This document shows, one piece after another, positions 25,862 to 35,023 of a stretch of DNA of 64,000 nt. Under the pieces are notes generated by a model. It had not been told where the DNA came from, searched no databases, and saw only the letters and a list, made by a program, of their open reading frames with translations. The DNA is from Deltaproteobacteria bacterium. GTDB taxonomy: Bacteria > Myxococcota_A > UBA9042 > PHBI01 > JACKFB01. The stretch is taken from assembly GCA_020632695.1 (NCBI GenBank), contig JACKFB010000006.1:186001-250000 (forward strand). Direction: 5' to 3'. How positions within the stretch are numbered: the stretch's first letter is position 1; every line of letters starts with the position of its first letter. Position numbers and translations under genes: made by a program.

Positions 25862-28024
25862 GATGTCGACGTACTCGTCGACCACCTTGGAGCGGGGCTT
25901 GCCTGCGCCGTGCCCCGCCCGCGTCTCGATGCGCAGGAGCACCGGGTGGGGCCCGGTGTTGTGGGCCTGGAGCAGGGCGGTGAACTTGCGCGCGTGCATG
26001 GGGTCGACGCGTGTGTCGCTCTCGGCGGCCATCAGCAGCGTCGCCGGGGCGACGATCTCGTCGGGCATGTTGTGGTACGGGGACCAGGAGCGCAGCCAGC
26101 GGAAGGCCTCCGGGTCCTCCGGGTCGCCGTACTCGGGGATCCACAGCTTGGCGATGAGGAAGCGCGGGTAGCGCAGCATGTCCAGCAGGGGCACGCGCAC
26201 CACGGCGGCACGGATCTTCTGCGGGAAGCGCACCACGGCCGCGCCGGTGAGCAGGCCGCCGTTGCTGCCGCCCATCACCGCGAGCCGCTCGGGCGCGGTG
26301 TAGCGCGCGCTGACCAGGAAGTCGGCGGCCGCCTCGAAGTCCTCGAAGACGCGCTCCTTCTGGTCCAGCATGCCCGCGCGGTGCCAGGCCGCGCCGTACT
26401 CGCCGCCGCCCCGCAGGTGCGCCACCGCGTACACGCCGCCGGCGGCCAGGAAGGGCTGGATGTTGCGCGCGTAGTCGGGGGTCAGGGCCACGTCGAAGCC
26501 GCCGTAGCCGTAGAGCACGGCCGGCGCGAGGCCGTCCCGGGGCAGGTCGCGGCGGTGGGTCACGAAGAGCGTGATCTCCGTGCCGTCGTGCGAGCGTGCG
26601 CGCTCCAGGGTCACCACGGTGTCGACCTCGGGGATCGCCGCCGTGACGCTGCGGAACACCTGCGGCTCCGTCGAGCCCGCCCGCAGGCGGAGCACGGTGG
26701 GTGGGATGGCGAAGCTCGAGAAGGCGGCGAAGACGTCGTCGTGGCGTGGGCTGGAGCCGATGCCCGCGACCGAGCCCAGGGTCGGCAGGGCGACCTCGGC
26801 CAGCGGCGCGCCGGCGGCGTCGTGGATGGTCAGGTGGCTGGATGCCTGGAAGAGCCAGTGCACCACGAGGCGATCGCCGGCCAGGTGCACGTCGCGGATG
26901 ACGCGCTCCGGGTCCTCGGCGATGACCGGCTCCCAGGCGTCGCCGGTGGCGTCGAACTCCGGCGCGTCGAGGTCCTCCCAGCGCTTGCGCACCACCCGGC
27001 CGCGGGTCGCGTGCAGGTTCGTCGAGAGGTAGAGCCACTCATCGGAGGCCAGCGGCTGATCCAGGGTCTCGGGGCGTTCGGCCACCAGCCGCCACGGCGC
27101 ATCGTCGGCCGCGTCGCCGCGCCGGATGAAGACCAGGGAGTTCGACCACCCCTGGAAGATCGTCGCGACCAGCCAGCGGCCGTCGGGGCTGCCGTCGATG
27201 GTGGCCCACTCCTCGCGCGCGCGGTCGGCGCCGAAGATGCGCGGGTCCTGCGCCGGGTCCGTGCCCAGCACGTGCCGGTAGACCTGTCGGTAGTACGAAG
27301 CGTCCTCGGCGCTCACCTCGGGCCAGTAGCGTGTGCCCGCCAGCGGGTAGCGGGTGTAGAGGAAGCCCGACTCGTCGGGCAGCCACTGCAGGCTGGCCGC
27401 GCGCGTGCCCTCGATCGGCTCGCCCAGCTCGCGGCCGGTGGCGACCTCCATCACGTGCAGCACCGAGCGCTCGTCACCCGAGGTCGACAGGCCGTAGGCC
27501 AGCAGCCGCCCCGAGGGCGAGGGGTAGGACCAGTCCAGCGCGATGGTGCCGTCGGTGCTCAGCCGGTTGATGTCGAGCAGGGTCCTCGCCGGCGCGCTGC
27601 CGTCGAGGGGCTCGACCATGAGCAGCGGCTGGTCGGTGTCGCCCGACTGCTCCAGCCAGAACGCGTAGGGGCCGGCCAGGCTGGGCGCGTTCACCGAGCC
27701 CGTCGCGAACGCGTCCTCCAGCGCGCCGCGCAACGCCTTGCGCGCGTGCACATCCTCCATGTAGCGCTCGGTGTAGGCGTTCTGCTGGGCCGTCCAGGCC
27801 ACGACCCGCGGGGATTCGCCGTCCTCGAGCCAGCGGTAGGGGTCGACGATCGTCACCCCGTGCAGGGTCTCGGTCACGGGCTCGACCTTCGTCTCCGGTG
27901 GGGCCTCACGTCTGGTCATCCGCTGGGCTCCGGAACATCCGCCCGCGCAGGCCACGCCGAGCGCCACGGCCAGCGTGCGCGCGATCGCGTGGAGGGTGGG
28001 GGCGGAGTGGTGTGGCAAGGTCAC
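25817..28024 (-). CDS. Prolyl oligopeptidase (S9A), probable lipoprotein
   Basis: Serine peptidase cutting short peptides after proline. The beta-propeller half starts with VDPYRWLED and the alpha/beta-hydrolase half carries the triad: Ser in GGSNGGLL, Asp in AAESDTRVDP and His in AGHGAGKPRSK. The GTG at 28024 is chosen because it gives a signal-like stretch (RTLAVALGVACAGGC). The lipobox is imperfect, so membrane anchoring is likely but not certain. Two alternatives exist: an ATG at 27919 with GGAG upstream would give a 700-aa cytoplasmic enzyme of standard length, and the frame stays open to 28144. The 3' end lies in the repeated junction at 25475-25861. Confidence 0.87.
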   Translation of the reverse strand: MTLPHHSAPTLHAIARTLAVALGVACAGGCSGAQRMTRREAPPETKVEPVTETLHGVTIVDPYRWLEDGESPRVVAWTAQQNAYTERYMEDVHARKALRGALEDAFATGSVNAPSLAGPYAFWLEQSGDTDQPLLMVEPLDGSAPARTLLDINRLSTDGTIALDWSYPSPSGRLLAYGLSTSGDERSVLHVMEVATGRELGEPIEGTRAASLQWLPDESGFLYTRYPLAGTRYWPEVSAEDASYYRQVYRHVLGTDPAQDPRIFGADRAREEWATIDGSPDGRWLVATIFQGWSNSLVFIRRGDAADDAPWRLVAERPETLDQPLASDEWLYLSTNLHATRGRVVRKRWEDLDAPEFDATGDAWEPVIAEDPERVIRDVHLAGDRLVVHWLFQASSHLTIHDAAGAPLAEVALPTLGSVAGIGSSPRHDDVFAAFSSFAIPPTVLRLRAGSTEPQVFRSVTAAIPEVDTVVTLERARSHDGTEITLFVTHRRDLPRDGLAPAVLYGYGGFDVALTPDYARNIQPFLAAGGVYAVAHLRGGGEYGAAWHRAGMLDQKERVFEDFEAAADFLVSARYTAPERLAVMGGSNGGLLTGAAVVRFPQKIRAAVVRVPLLDMLRYPRFLIAKLWIPEYGDPEDPEAFRWLRSWSPYHNMPDEIVAPATLLMAAESDTRVDPMHARKFTALLQAHNTGPHPVLLRIETRAGHGAGKPRSKVVDEYVDIWSFLWRELRVPTPR

Positions 28025-28284
28025 CTCGGCCTGCGCCCGGCGCGGTGTGCGAGCGACGAGCGCTTCCGCGTCGCGTCTCGGGAGAGGGCCTTCGACGGTG
28101 CCACCGCTGACCGCGAACTTCAACGCAGCCATGACGCGCCGCACGCGCGCGCCGAAAGAGGGGCGGTGGCGCCGACGCCAGCGCCGGAATCCATCGGGGG
28201 GCGGAGGCTCTTCGGTGCGCTCTGCCCGGAGTGGCGTTATGGTCGGGGCTCATGTGACATCCCCCCTGCCCGCGAGACGCTGCC

Positions 28285-29745
28285 GTGCCGGACCGCCGAG
28301 TCCTGATCATCGATGACGAACCGGGTCTCGCAGGCCTGCTCGAGGCCAGCCTCGAGAACGAAGGCTACGAGGTGCGCCTGGCCCACACCGGCAGCGCCGG
28401 GCTGAGCCAGGCCGAGTCGGGCTTCGACGGCGTGGTGCTGCTGGACCTCCGCCTGCCCGACGTGGAGGGCCTGGATGTGCTCCAGGCGCTGCTGCAGGCG
28501 AACCCGAGCAACCGCATCGTCATCATGACCGCCCACGGCTCCATCGACGCCGCCATCGAGGCCACGCGCCGCGGCGCCTACGACTTCCTGACCAAGACCG
28601 ACGATCTGGCCGGCCGGGTCCGGGTGTCGGTCAAGAACGCGTTCCGGGATCGCGAGATGTCGGGGCGGGTGAGCGAGCTGGAGGAGGAGGCGTCGGCGCG
28701 GGAGGGATTCCGCACCCTGGTGGCGCGGAGCCCGGAGATGACCCGCGTGTTCCAGACGCTGCGGCACGCCGTGGACTCGCGGGTGACCGTGCTCATCCAG
28801 GGCGAGAGCGGGACGGGCAAGGAGCTGGTCGCTCGCGCGCTGCACTCGGGCGGCGCGCGCGGCGCGGGCCCCTTCGTGGCGCTCAACTGCGCCGGGATCC
28901 CCGACACGCTTCTGGAGAGCGAGCTCTTCGGCCACGAGCGCGGGGCCTTCACCGGGGCGGTCACCGCCAAGAAGGGCAAGTTCGAGCTGGCCGACGGCGG
29001 CACGATCTTCCTCGACGAGATCGGCGAGATGTCGCTGCACCTGCAGTCGAAGATTCTGCGCGTGCTGGAGACCCGCGAGGTCGACCGCCTGGGCGGCAGC
29101 AAGCCGGTCAAGGTGGACGTGCGTATCGTCAGCGCCACCCACCGGGACCTGGAGCAGATGGTCGCCCACGGCGAGTTCCGCGAGGACCTCTACTACCGGC
29201 TGGCGGTGTTCCCGATCCGGCTGCCCGCGCTGCGCGAGCGGCAGGGCGACGTGCCGCTTCTGGTCGATCACTTCCTGCGCGGCTTCGCGAAGGAGGAGGG
29301 CAAGGACATCACAGGGGTGGAGCCGGAGGTGATGGATTGCCTGGAGTCCCACACCTACCCGGGCAACGTGCGCGAGCTGGAGAACATCATCAGCCGCGCG
29401 GTGGTGGTGAGCAGCGGGCCGCGGATCTCGATCTCGGACCTGCCGAGGCAGGTGCTCGACGCCACGCGGATGAGGCGGCTGGGGGTGGACGACGACGGGA
29501 CGGGCGAGCTGACGCCCGATCTGTCGCTGGACCGGGCCTTCGAGCTGCTCTTCCGGCGCACCGACGAGCTGCCCAGCCACGAGCAGCTCGAGGCGGCGCT
29601 GATCCGGCGCGCGCTGAGGCTGGTCGAGGGCGACGTGACGCGGGCGGCCGAGCTTCTGGGGTTGTCGCGGCCGACGCTCTATCGGCGGCTGGAGCGGCTG
29701 GGCGGCAAGGACGCGGTGCTGGCGGTGGCCGAGGCGCACGGCTGA
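28285..29745 (+). CDS. NtrC-family sigma-54-dependent response regulator
   Basis: A 486-aa transcriptional activator. The receiver domain (1-~115) has the acidic pair D10/D11, phospho-acceptor D54 and K104. The Lys is followed by Thr instead of the usual Pro. The AAA+ domain (~145-380) has Walker A GESGTGKE (173-180), the sigma-54-contacting GAFTGA loop (220-225), Walker B (IFLDEIGEM) and the arginine-finger region. The C-terminal Fis-type helix-turn-helix ends in RAAELLGLSRPTLYRRL. It needs RpoN and ATP to open promoters. The start is GTG 28285. A -10-like TATGGT lies at 28238-28243. No partner kinase lies beside it. Targets are unknown. Confidence 0.94.
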   Translation: MPDRRVLIIDDEPGLAGLLEASLENEGYEVRLAHTGSAGLSQAESGFDGVVLLDLRLPDVEGLDVLQALLQANPSNRIVIMTAHGSIDAAIEATRRGAYDFLTKTDDLAGRVRVSVKNAFRDREMSGRVSELEEEASAREGFRTLVARSPEMTRVFQTLRHAVDSRVTVLIQGESGTGKELVARALHSGGARGAGPFVALNCAGIPDTLLESELFGHERGAFTGAVTAKKGKFELADGGTIFLDEIGEMSLHLQSKILRVLETREVDRLGGSKPVKVDVRIVSATHRDLEQMVAHGEFREDLYYRLAVFPIRLPALRERQGDVPLLVDHFLRGFAKEEGKDITGVEPEVMDCLESHTYPGNVRELENIISRAVVVSSGPRISISDLPRQVLDATRMRRLGVDDDGTGELTPDLSLDRAFELLFRRTDELPSHEQLEAALIRRALRLVEGDVTRAAELLGLSRPTLYRRLERLGGKDAVLAVAEAHG

Positions 29746-29748
29746 CGC

Positions 29749-30576
29749 TCAGGGCCGCAGCAGCGCCTCGAGCGAGGCCGCGGTGGCGGCGGGCAGGCGT
29801 GGGCGCGAGAGCTCGAGGGCGGTGAGGCCGAGCCGGCGGTAGGTGGCCGCCAGGTGCGCGTCGAGGGCGTCCAGGCGGGCGAGGTGCTCCCGGATGGTGG
29901 CCACGTCGCCGCGGGTGATGGGGCCGGTGATCGCGTCCTCGGGCGGCGAGGCCTCGAGGTTGGCGAGCGCGCCGCGGGCGAGGCCCAGCAGGGCCCGGCG
30001 GGCGTCGTCGGGCGCCATGCCGGCGGCGGCGAGCATGGTCAGCGCCTGGCTGGCCAGGGCGGTCAGGTGCCCCGCCATGGTCACGCCGGCGGCGTGGTAG
30101 AGCGGCTGGGTGGCGGCATCCAGCGTCAGGGGGCGCATGCCCAGCGCGGCGGCCAGGGATCGACCGGCGTCCACCGCGCCTCGGTCGCCGGCCAGGCCGC
30201 AGGTGGCACCGACGAGCAGGTCGGCGGCGGCGCCGGCGCCGGGGAGGGCGGCGAGCGGGTGGAACAGGCCCGCGGCCTGAGGGCGGGTGGCGTCGACGCG
30301 GGCGAGGGCGGCGGGCTGGGAGCCGGCCAGGTGCAGCCAGGTCTCCGAGGGCGCCGAGGGGCGCGCCGCCAGGGCGCGGGCTGCGTCGGCGATGGCGGCG
30401 TCGGGCACCGCCAGCAGCACCAGGTCCACGCCCGGGAGCGAGGCGGCGTCGGCCGCGTCGCCGCGGGACCACCACCAGGTCGGCGCCAGGCCGGCTCGGG
30501 CCAGGCGGGGCTCCAGGGTGCGCGCGGCCCGGCCGCGGCCCACCAGCCCCAGGCGCTGGGGTGCGCCGGACTTCAC
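29749..30576 (-). CDS. Rossmann-fold / DUF2520 oxidoreductase-like protein
   Basis: A 275-aa protein. It has an N-terminal NAD(P)-binding Rossmann domain (LGLVGRGRAARTL, then the strand LVLLAVPDAAIADAARAL) and a C-terminal helical DUF2520 domain (from ~135, AAGLFHPLAALPG to LYHAAGVTMAGHLTAL). The family resembles 6-phosphogluconate dehydrogenase/ProC-type proteins, but its substrate is not established. The GTG start overlaps the nadD stop by four bases (GTGA), so it is coupled to nadD. In other bacteria DUF2520 genes often sit by panC/panB, but no pantothenate gene is seen here. It converges on the NtrC gene, with 3 bases between stops. Confidence 0.8.
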   Translation of the reverse strand: MKSGAPQRLGLVGRGRAARTLEPRLARAGLAPTWWWSRGDAADAASLPGVDLVLLAVPDAAIADAARALAARPSAPSETWLHLAGSQPAALARVDATRPQAAGLFHPLAALPGAGAAADLLVGATCGLAGDRGAVDAGRSLAAALGMRPLTLDAATQPLYHAAGVTMAGHLTALASQALTMLAAAGMAPDDARRALLGLARGALANLEASPPEDAITGPITRGDVATIREHLARLDALDAHLAATYRRLGLTALELSRPRLPAATAASLEALLRP

Positions 30577-31145
30577 CGGTACAGGCCGTGATCGGCCAGC
30601 CAGGCCGCGACCCCGGCCGGCAGCAGGTGGGCGGTGGGGAGGCCGGCGCGCAGCCGGGAGCGGATCTCGCTCGAGGCGATGGCGGGCAGGTGGACGGGAA
30701 CCGGGAGCCCGGGCGGGTCGGGCTGGCCGTCGCGGCCGATCAGCACGAAGTCGACCAGGCGCTCGAGGCGTTCGAAGTCGTGCCACCGCTCGCGGCCGGC
30801 CCAGGCGTCCGTGCCCAGCAGCCAGACGAAGCGGGTGTCCGGCTCGCGTCGCTGCAGCGCCTGCACCGTGTCGACGGTGTAGCTGGGTTCGGCGCGCTCC
30901 GATTCGATGGTGTCGATGTGCACCGTGGGTCCCAGGTGGGCCATCGCCAGACGCAGCATCTCGACCCGGGCGGAGAAGGGCGCCAGCTCCTTGCCGAAGG
31001 GGTGGCGGAAGGTGGGGATGACGTAGAGCGCGTCGACCCCGGCGCGGCAGAGCGCCCAGGTCGCCGCGAGCACGTGCGCGGTGTGGGGCGGATCGAAGCT
31101 GCCGCCGTAGAGCGCGACGCGACGAGGGGCCGCGTCGCCGCTCAC
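30573..31145 (-). CDS. nadD: Nicotinate-nucleotide adenylyltransferase
   Basis: Transfers AMP to nicotinate mononucleotide in NAD synthesis. The 190-aa protein has the nucleotidyltransferase signature GGSFDPPHTAH (14-24), the hinge region YVIPTFRHPFGK and the C-terminal SSEIRSRL motif equivalent to ISSTxIR. The start is GTG 31145, and no clear ribosome site is seen. It is coupled by a GTGA overlap to the downstream DUF2520 gene. It lies 163 bases downstream of the NamZ-like gene and may have its own promoter in that gap. Confidence 0.93.
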   Translation of the reverse strand: MSGDAAPRRVALYGGSFDPPHTAHVLAATWALCRAGVDALYVIPTFRHPFGKELAPFSARVEMLRLAMAHLGPTVHIDTIESERAEPSYTVDTVQALQRREPDTRFVWLLGTDAWAGRERWHDFERLERLVDFVLIGRDGQPDPPGLPVPVHLPAIASSEIRSRLRAGLPTAHLLPAGVAAWLADHGLYR

Positions 31146-31308
31146 GGGAGCTGCGGAGATGGGGGCCGAGCTGGATCGGCCGCATCGGCGAGTCGGATCG
31201 GGCGGCCGCGGCCCGAGGGTTGGCCGCCGGCATCTCGCAGCGGTCGCGGACGGCCGAGGCGGACGCTGGGGCGGCCGAGAGGCCCGGCAGCCATCTCGGC
31301 GGATCCTG

Positions 31309-32433
31309 TCATGGATGGAAGCTTCTCGCCTCCGCCGAGGCCTGGTCCAGGAGCGGGCCGACGGGCCGGCCGGCGTCCAGCGTCTCGCGCAGCTCGGCCG
31401 AGCCCCAGAGCAGGTCGATGGCGGGGACGTCGGTGACGAACTCGTAGGCGTCGGTGCGCCACCCCAGGGCCTCGGGCGCCACCTGGCGGACGGCGTCCAG
31501 CACCAGCACGCCCAGGCGCACCGACTGCAGGCAGCTCAGGTCGAACACGCGGATGGTGGCGCCGCCGCACAGCTCGCCGCGGTGCTTGCCGAACTCGGGT
31601 CGGAACACGCGCGGCACGAAGTCGACGCCGGGGCAGTCCTCGGCGCGCAGGCGGCTGACCAGGGCCAGCGGGTCGATGCCCGGCGCCCCGAAGAGCTGAA
31701 ACGGCGTGGTGGTCCCGCGGCCCTCGGACAGCGTGGTCCCCTCGAGCAGGCACATGCCGCCATAGACGGCGGCCGTCTCGCGGGTCGGCATGTTGGGGCT
31801 GGGCGGCACCCACTGGGGTTGGCCGCGGCGGTCGCCAGAAACGACGTGCAGCTCGCAGCCGGGGGCGCGGCGCTCGCGGTACCAGCGCGCCAGCTCGCCG
31901 ACCGTCATGGCGTGGCGCACCGGAAGCCCGGCTTCGAGCCCGCAGAAGCTCTCGAAGCCCGGCCGCAGCAGCGGTCCCTCCTTCATCGGGCCCAGCGGGT
32001 TGGGGCGGTCGAGCACGAAGACCGGCACCCCGGCCTCGGCCGCGGCCTCCATGGCCAGCGCCAGCGTCGCTGCGTAGGTGTAGTACCGGATGCCGATGTC
32101 CTGGATGTCGTAGACCAGGGCGTCGACGCCGGCGAGGGCCTCGGGGGCCGGTCGCAGGCTGTCGCGGGTCGCGCCGTAGAGGCTCATCACCGGCAGGCCC
32201 AGCACGGGATCGACCTGGCCGCCGGCGTAGGGCTCCATGTCCTGGTGGGTGCCCCAGATGCCGTGCTCGGGCGCCAGCAGGCGGACCACGGTGACCCCGG
32301 GGAGTCCCGGCAGGATCTGGGCGGCGTGGCGCCCCCAGAGATCGACCGCGGTGTGGTTGCAGAGCAAGGCCACGCGGCGGCCCGCGAGCCCGTGATCGAA
32401 GCCGGCGGCGAGTCTGTCGAGCCCGGTGTGCAT
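31309..32433 (-). CDS. DUF1343/NamZ-like exo-beta-N-acetylmuramidase family protein
   Basis: A 374-aa member of the DUF1343 family, whose characterised member NamZ removes MurNAc from the non-reducing end of peptidoglycan fragments. Family motifs include the LLCNHTAVD strand, APEHGIWG, VYDIQDIGIRYYTYA, FVLDRPNPLG and the LLEGTTLSEGRGT motif. No clear signal peptide is present at the chosen ATG 32433. The open frame extends to 32631, but that segment is Arg/Pro-rich and unlike a signal sequence, so a cytoplasmic recycling enzyme is possible. It is divergent from the ASH-domain lipoprotein gene (179 bp between starts). Confidence 0.85.
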   Translation of the reverse strand: MHTGLDRLAAGFDHGLAGRRVALLCNHTAVDLWGRHAAQILPGLPGVTVVRLLAPEHGIWGTHQDMEPYAGGQVDPVLGLPVMSLYGATRDSLRPAPEALAGVDALVYDIQDIGIRYYTYAATLALAMEAAAEAGVPVFVLDRPNPLGPMKEGPLLRPGFESFCGLEAGLPVRHAMTVGELARWYRERRAPGCELHVVSGDRRGQPQWVPPSPNMPTRETAAVYGGMCLLEGTTLSEGRGTTTPFQLFGAPGIDPLALVSRLRAEDCPGVDFVPRVFRPEFGKHRGELCGGATIRVFDLSCLQSVRLGVLVLDAVRQVAPEALGWRTDAYEFVTDVPAIDLLWGSAELRETLDAGRPVGPLLDQASAEARSFHP

Positions 32434-32612
32434 GGTCGCGACGATGCCCGGAAGGTGGCGCAGACGCAAGAAGGGACCGAGGCGCCGCGGGGGCGCGCTC
32501 GGCACCTCGTCCGGGCGGCGGGGGGCGCCTCGGGCGCCGGCGTCACGACCCGAGTGGCCGCGGCGTCGCTCTGCACTGGACCTGGGCGACCCGGCACGGC
32601 ACCCTCTCTGCC

Positions 32613-34883
32613 ATGATTGCAGCCAGATCACCGTCTCGCCGCGCTGGACCCCTGCTCATCTCGGCCCTCGGCCTCTGGCTGGGGTCCGCATGCTCGGCCA
32701 CGGTCGAGCTCCCCGATCGCGACGCCAGCGGCGGGGACTCGGGCGGCTCCGACCTCGCGACGCTGGACGTCGAGACCGGCGGCCCCAACAGCGCCCCCGG
32801 GCCGGCCGAGATCCGGATCGACCCGGCCGTGCCGACCACGCTCGACACCCTCCGGGTCGCGATCGAGTCGGAGGCGGTCGACCCCGACGGCGGGCCCGAG
32901 GCGGTCACCTACCTGGCGACCTGGTTCAAGGACTCCGCGCCCACGCTGCACTCCGGGCTGGAGATCCCTCCCCAGGTCACCAAGCGCGGCGAGACGTGGC
33001 GCGTCGAGGTGCGCGCCTTCGACGGCGTGGCCGAGGGGCCCGTGGTCGCCGCCGAGGTCACCATCATCAACACGCCGCCCACGCTGGACGGCGTGGCGCT
33101 GGAGCCCACCAACGCCAACACCAAGGACCTGCTGGTCTGTACCCCCGGCGCGCGCGAGGACGCGGACTCGGACGCCATCAGCGTCAGCTACGCCTGGACG
33201 CTCGACGGCCAGCCGATCGAGGGGGCCACCACCGGCGCGATGCAGCCGCCGCTCCAGGCGGGCAAGCACTACGCCTGCGCGGTCACGCCCTTCGACGGGC
33301 AGGTGCAGGGGGAGACGGTCCACTCGAACGAGGTGGTGCCCATCGATCCCGAGGACATCAGCGATCTGCCCTTCATCTCCTTCCAGCCCAAGTCGCTGGA
33401 CCTCGGCTCGGTGCTGCCCGGCGCCACCTCCGAGCGGGAGCTCGAGGTGTTCAACATCGGCGTGGGCACCTTGGAGCTGACCGGCCACGAGTTCACCGGC
33501 GATCCCTACTTCACGCTGGTGGGCGATCTGCCGCGCACCGTCGAGCCGGGCGGCTCCACGACCTTCACCGTGCGCTTCGCCACCGACCAGCCGGGCCTCA
33601 AGAAGGGCGCGCTCTTCTTCGAGTCGAACGCCGGCAACGGGTCCTCGGTGAGCGTGCCGCTGTTGGGCATCGGGTCCTCACCGTGTCTGCAGATCCAGCC
33701 CACCTTCATCGACTTCGGCGGCGCCTACGTCGGCAGCCAGCACGAGCGCGACATCAAGCTCATCTCCTGCGGGACGCTGCCGGTCACCATCGAGAGCGCG
33801 GCGCTGGCGGCCCCGGCCAGCTCGCCCTTCAAGCTCGACCTCTCCGCCGGACCGGGCCCGATGCCCTGGACCCTGCAGGGCGGTGAGAGCATCACGGTGC
33901 GCGTGCGCTACTCCCCGCTGACGGCCAGCCCCGTCGCCATGGACGGGACGCCGGTGGCGGAGACGGCGCTGGTGAGCTTCCAGCCCGGCGGGTTCGCGCC
34001 GCTCATCAACATCCCGGTCCGCGGCTTCGCCAGCGCCCTGGGCTGCCCCCAGGCCATCATCGAGGTGGAGGAGGGGCACTACGTCGGCCCCGGGACCACA
34101 CTGTTCATGAACGGATCCAAGAGCTTCGCGCCTGGCGGGAAGCCCACCATCTTCTCGTGGTCGGTGACCGGCCCTACCGGCGCGCCCGTGCTGTCGGTGA
34201 GCCCGGACTCCAGCTCCGAGGCGGTGACCTACGGGCCGGTGACGACGCTGGGCGTCTACAAGGTCGAGCTGAAGGTGTTCGACGAGGTCGAGGGGCAGGT
34301 GATCCCCGGGTGCAGCACCGCCCAGTGGCTGGTCGAGGTGAAGAAGGAGACGCCGCTGGTCGTGGAGCTGACCTGGAACACCCCCGGCGATCCGAACCAG
34401 CAGGATACCGGGCCGGGCGTGGGCGCCGACCTGGATCTGCACATGCACGACGGCCACGGCACCAAGCCGGACTACGACGGCGACGGCGAGCCGGACGGCT
34501 GGTTCGACGCCGATCACGACGTGTACTGGTTCGACACCTCGCCGGACTGGGGCGTGCCGGGGGAGGCCGACGATCCGCAGCTCACGATCGAAGACGCCGA
34601 CGGCAAGGGGCCCGAGCGCCTCGAGTTCCCGCTGCCGGCCAAGGGCGAGCGCTACACCGTCGGCGCCCACTGCTACTCGAGCTACGGCTTCGGTCCCAGC
34701 GTGGCGACGGTGCGCGTGTGGCTCTTCGGCACGCTGATCGCCAAAGTGAGCGACGTGGTGCTGGACACCGGCCAGCTCTGGGAGGTCGGCTACATCGACT
34801 GGCCGTCCGGGGACTTCACCCAGAGCTTCGGCGCCGACGGCGGGCCCCTGGTCACGGCGGACTACCCGAACCCCTTCTTCTAG
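32613..34883 (+). CDS. Predicted lipoprotein with ASH/choice-of-anchor-D domains
   Basis: A 756-aa secreted protein. The signal peptide ends near LGSAC. The lipobox is imperfect (Gly at -3), so lipidation is probable only. After an acidic linker come two Ig-like segments (~65-250) and two ASH-type beta-sandwich domains (~253-356 and 357-475), with the phrases ISFQPKSLDLGSV and QIQPTFIDFGGAY. A PKD-like region follows (~478-590). The C-terminal module (~590-756) has TWNTPGDPNQQDTGPGVGAD, LDLHMHDGHG and the Asp-rich DYDGDGEPDG, a possible calcium loop. This C-terminal module recurs in large secreted proteins of related bacteria. No catalytic motif is seen. Function unknown. Confidence 0.78.
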   Translation: MIAARSPSRRAGPLLISALGLWLGSACSATVELPDRDASGGDSGGSDLATLDVETGGPNSAPGPAEIRIDPAVPTTLDTLRVAIESEAVDPDGGPEAVTYLATWFKDSAPTLHSGLEIPPQVTKRGETWRVEVRAFDGVAEGPVVAAEVTIINTPPTLDGVALEPTNANTKDLLVCTPGAREDADSDAISVSYAWTLDGQPIEGATTGAMQPPLQAGKHYACAVTPFDGQVQGETVHSNEVVPIDPEDISDLPFISFQPKSLDLGSVLPGATSERELEVFNIGVGTLELTGHEFTGDPYFTLVGDLPRTVEPGGSTTFTVRFATDQPGLKKGALFFESNAGNGSSVSVPLLGIGSSPCLQIQPTFIDFGGAYVGSQHERDIKLISCGTLPVTIESAALAAPASSPFKLDLSAGPGPMPWTLQGGESITVRVRYSPLTASPVAMDGTPVAETALVSFQPGGFAPLINIPVRGFASALGCPQAIIEVEEGHYVGPGTTLFMNGSKSFAPGGKPTIFSWSVTGPTGAPVLSVSPDSSSEAVTYGPVTTLGVYKVELKVFDEVEGQVIPGCSTAQWLVEVKKETPLVVELTWNTPGDPNQQDTGPGVGADLDLHMHDGHGTKPDYDGDGEPDGWFDADHDVYWFDTSPDWGVPGEADDPQLTIEDADGKGPERLEFPLPAKGERYTVGAHCYSSYGFGPSVATVRVWLFGTLIAKVSDVVLDTGQLWEVGYIDWPSGDFTQSFGADGGPLVTADYPNPFF

Positions 34884-34989
34884 GAAGTACCCGCACCCCC
34901 TCTCCCGGGGAGCAGGGGCGGGGCTCGCCGCTCGTGCGCTCGGCGCGGCGTCCGGGGCTGGAGGCGGCGCCGCGCGCGCCCAGGTCGGA

Positions 34990-35017
34990 TTGACGGGTCC
35001 CGCGCGCGTGCTATCGT
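34990..35017 (+). promoter_or_regulatory. Sigma-70-type promoter directly abutting the PilZ start codon
   Basis: TTGACG (34990-34995) and TATCGT (35012-35017) are spaced by 16 bases, matching five and four consensus positions. The -10 box ends six bases before the ATG at 35024, so transcription should begin at or next to the start codon. Confidence 0.55.
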
Positions 35018-35023
35018 CGGGCG

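Noticed and set aside
25401..27038. A 545-codon minus-strand frame across the repeated junction at 25.5-25.9 kb
   Set aside because: It is a shadow of the prolyl oligopeptidase gene that runs into the repeats. Its repeated peptide strings only reflect the DNA duplication.
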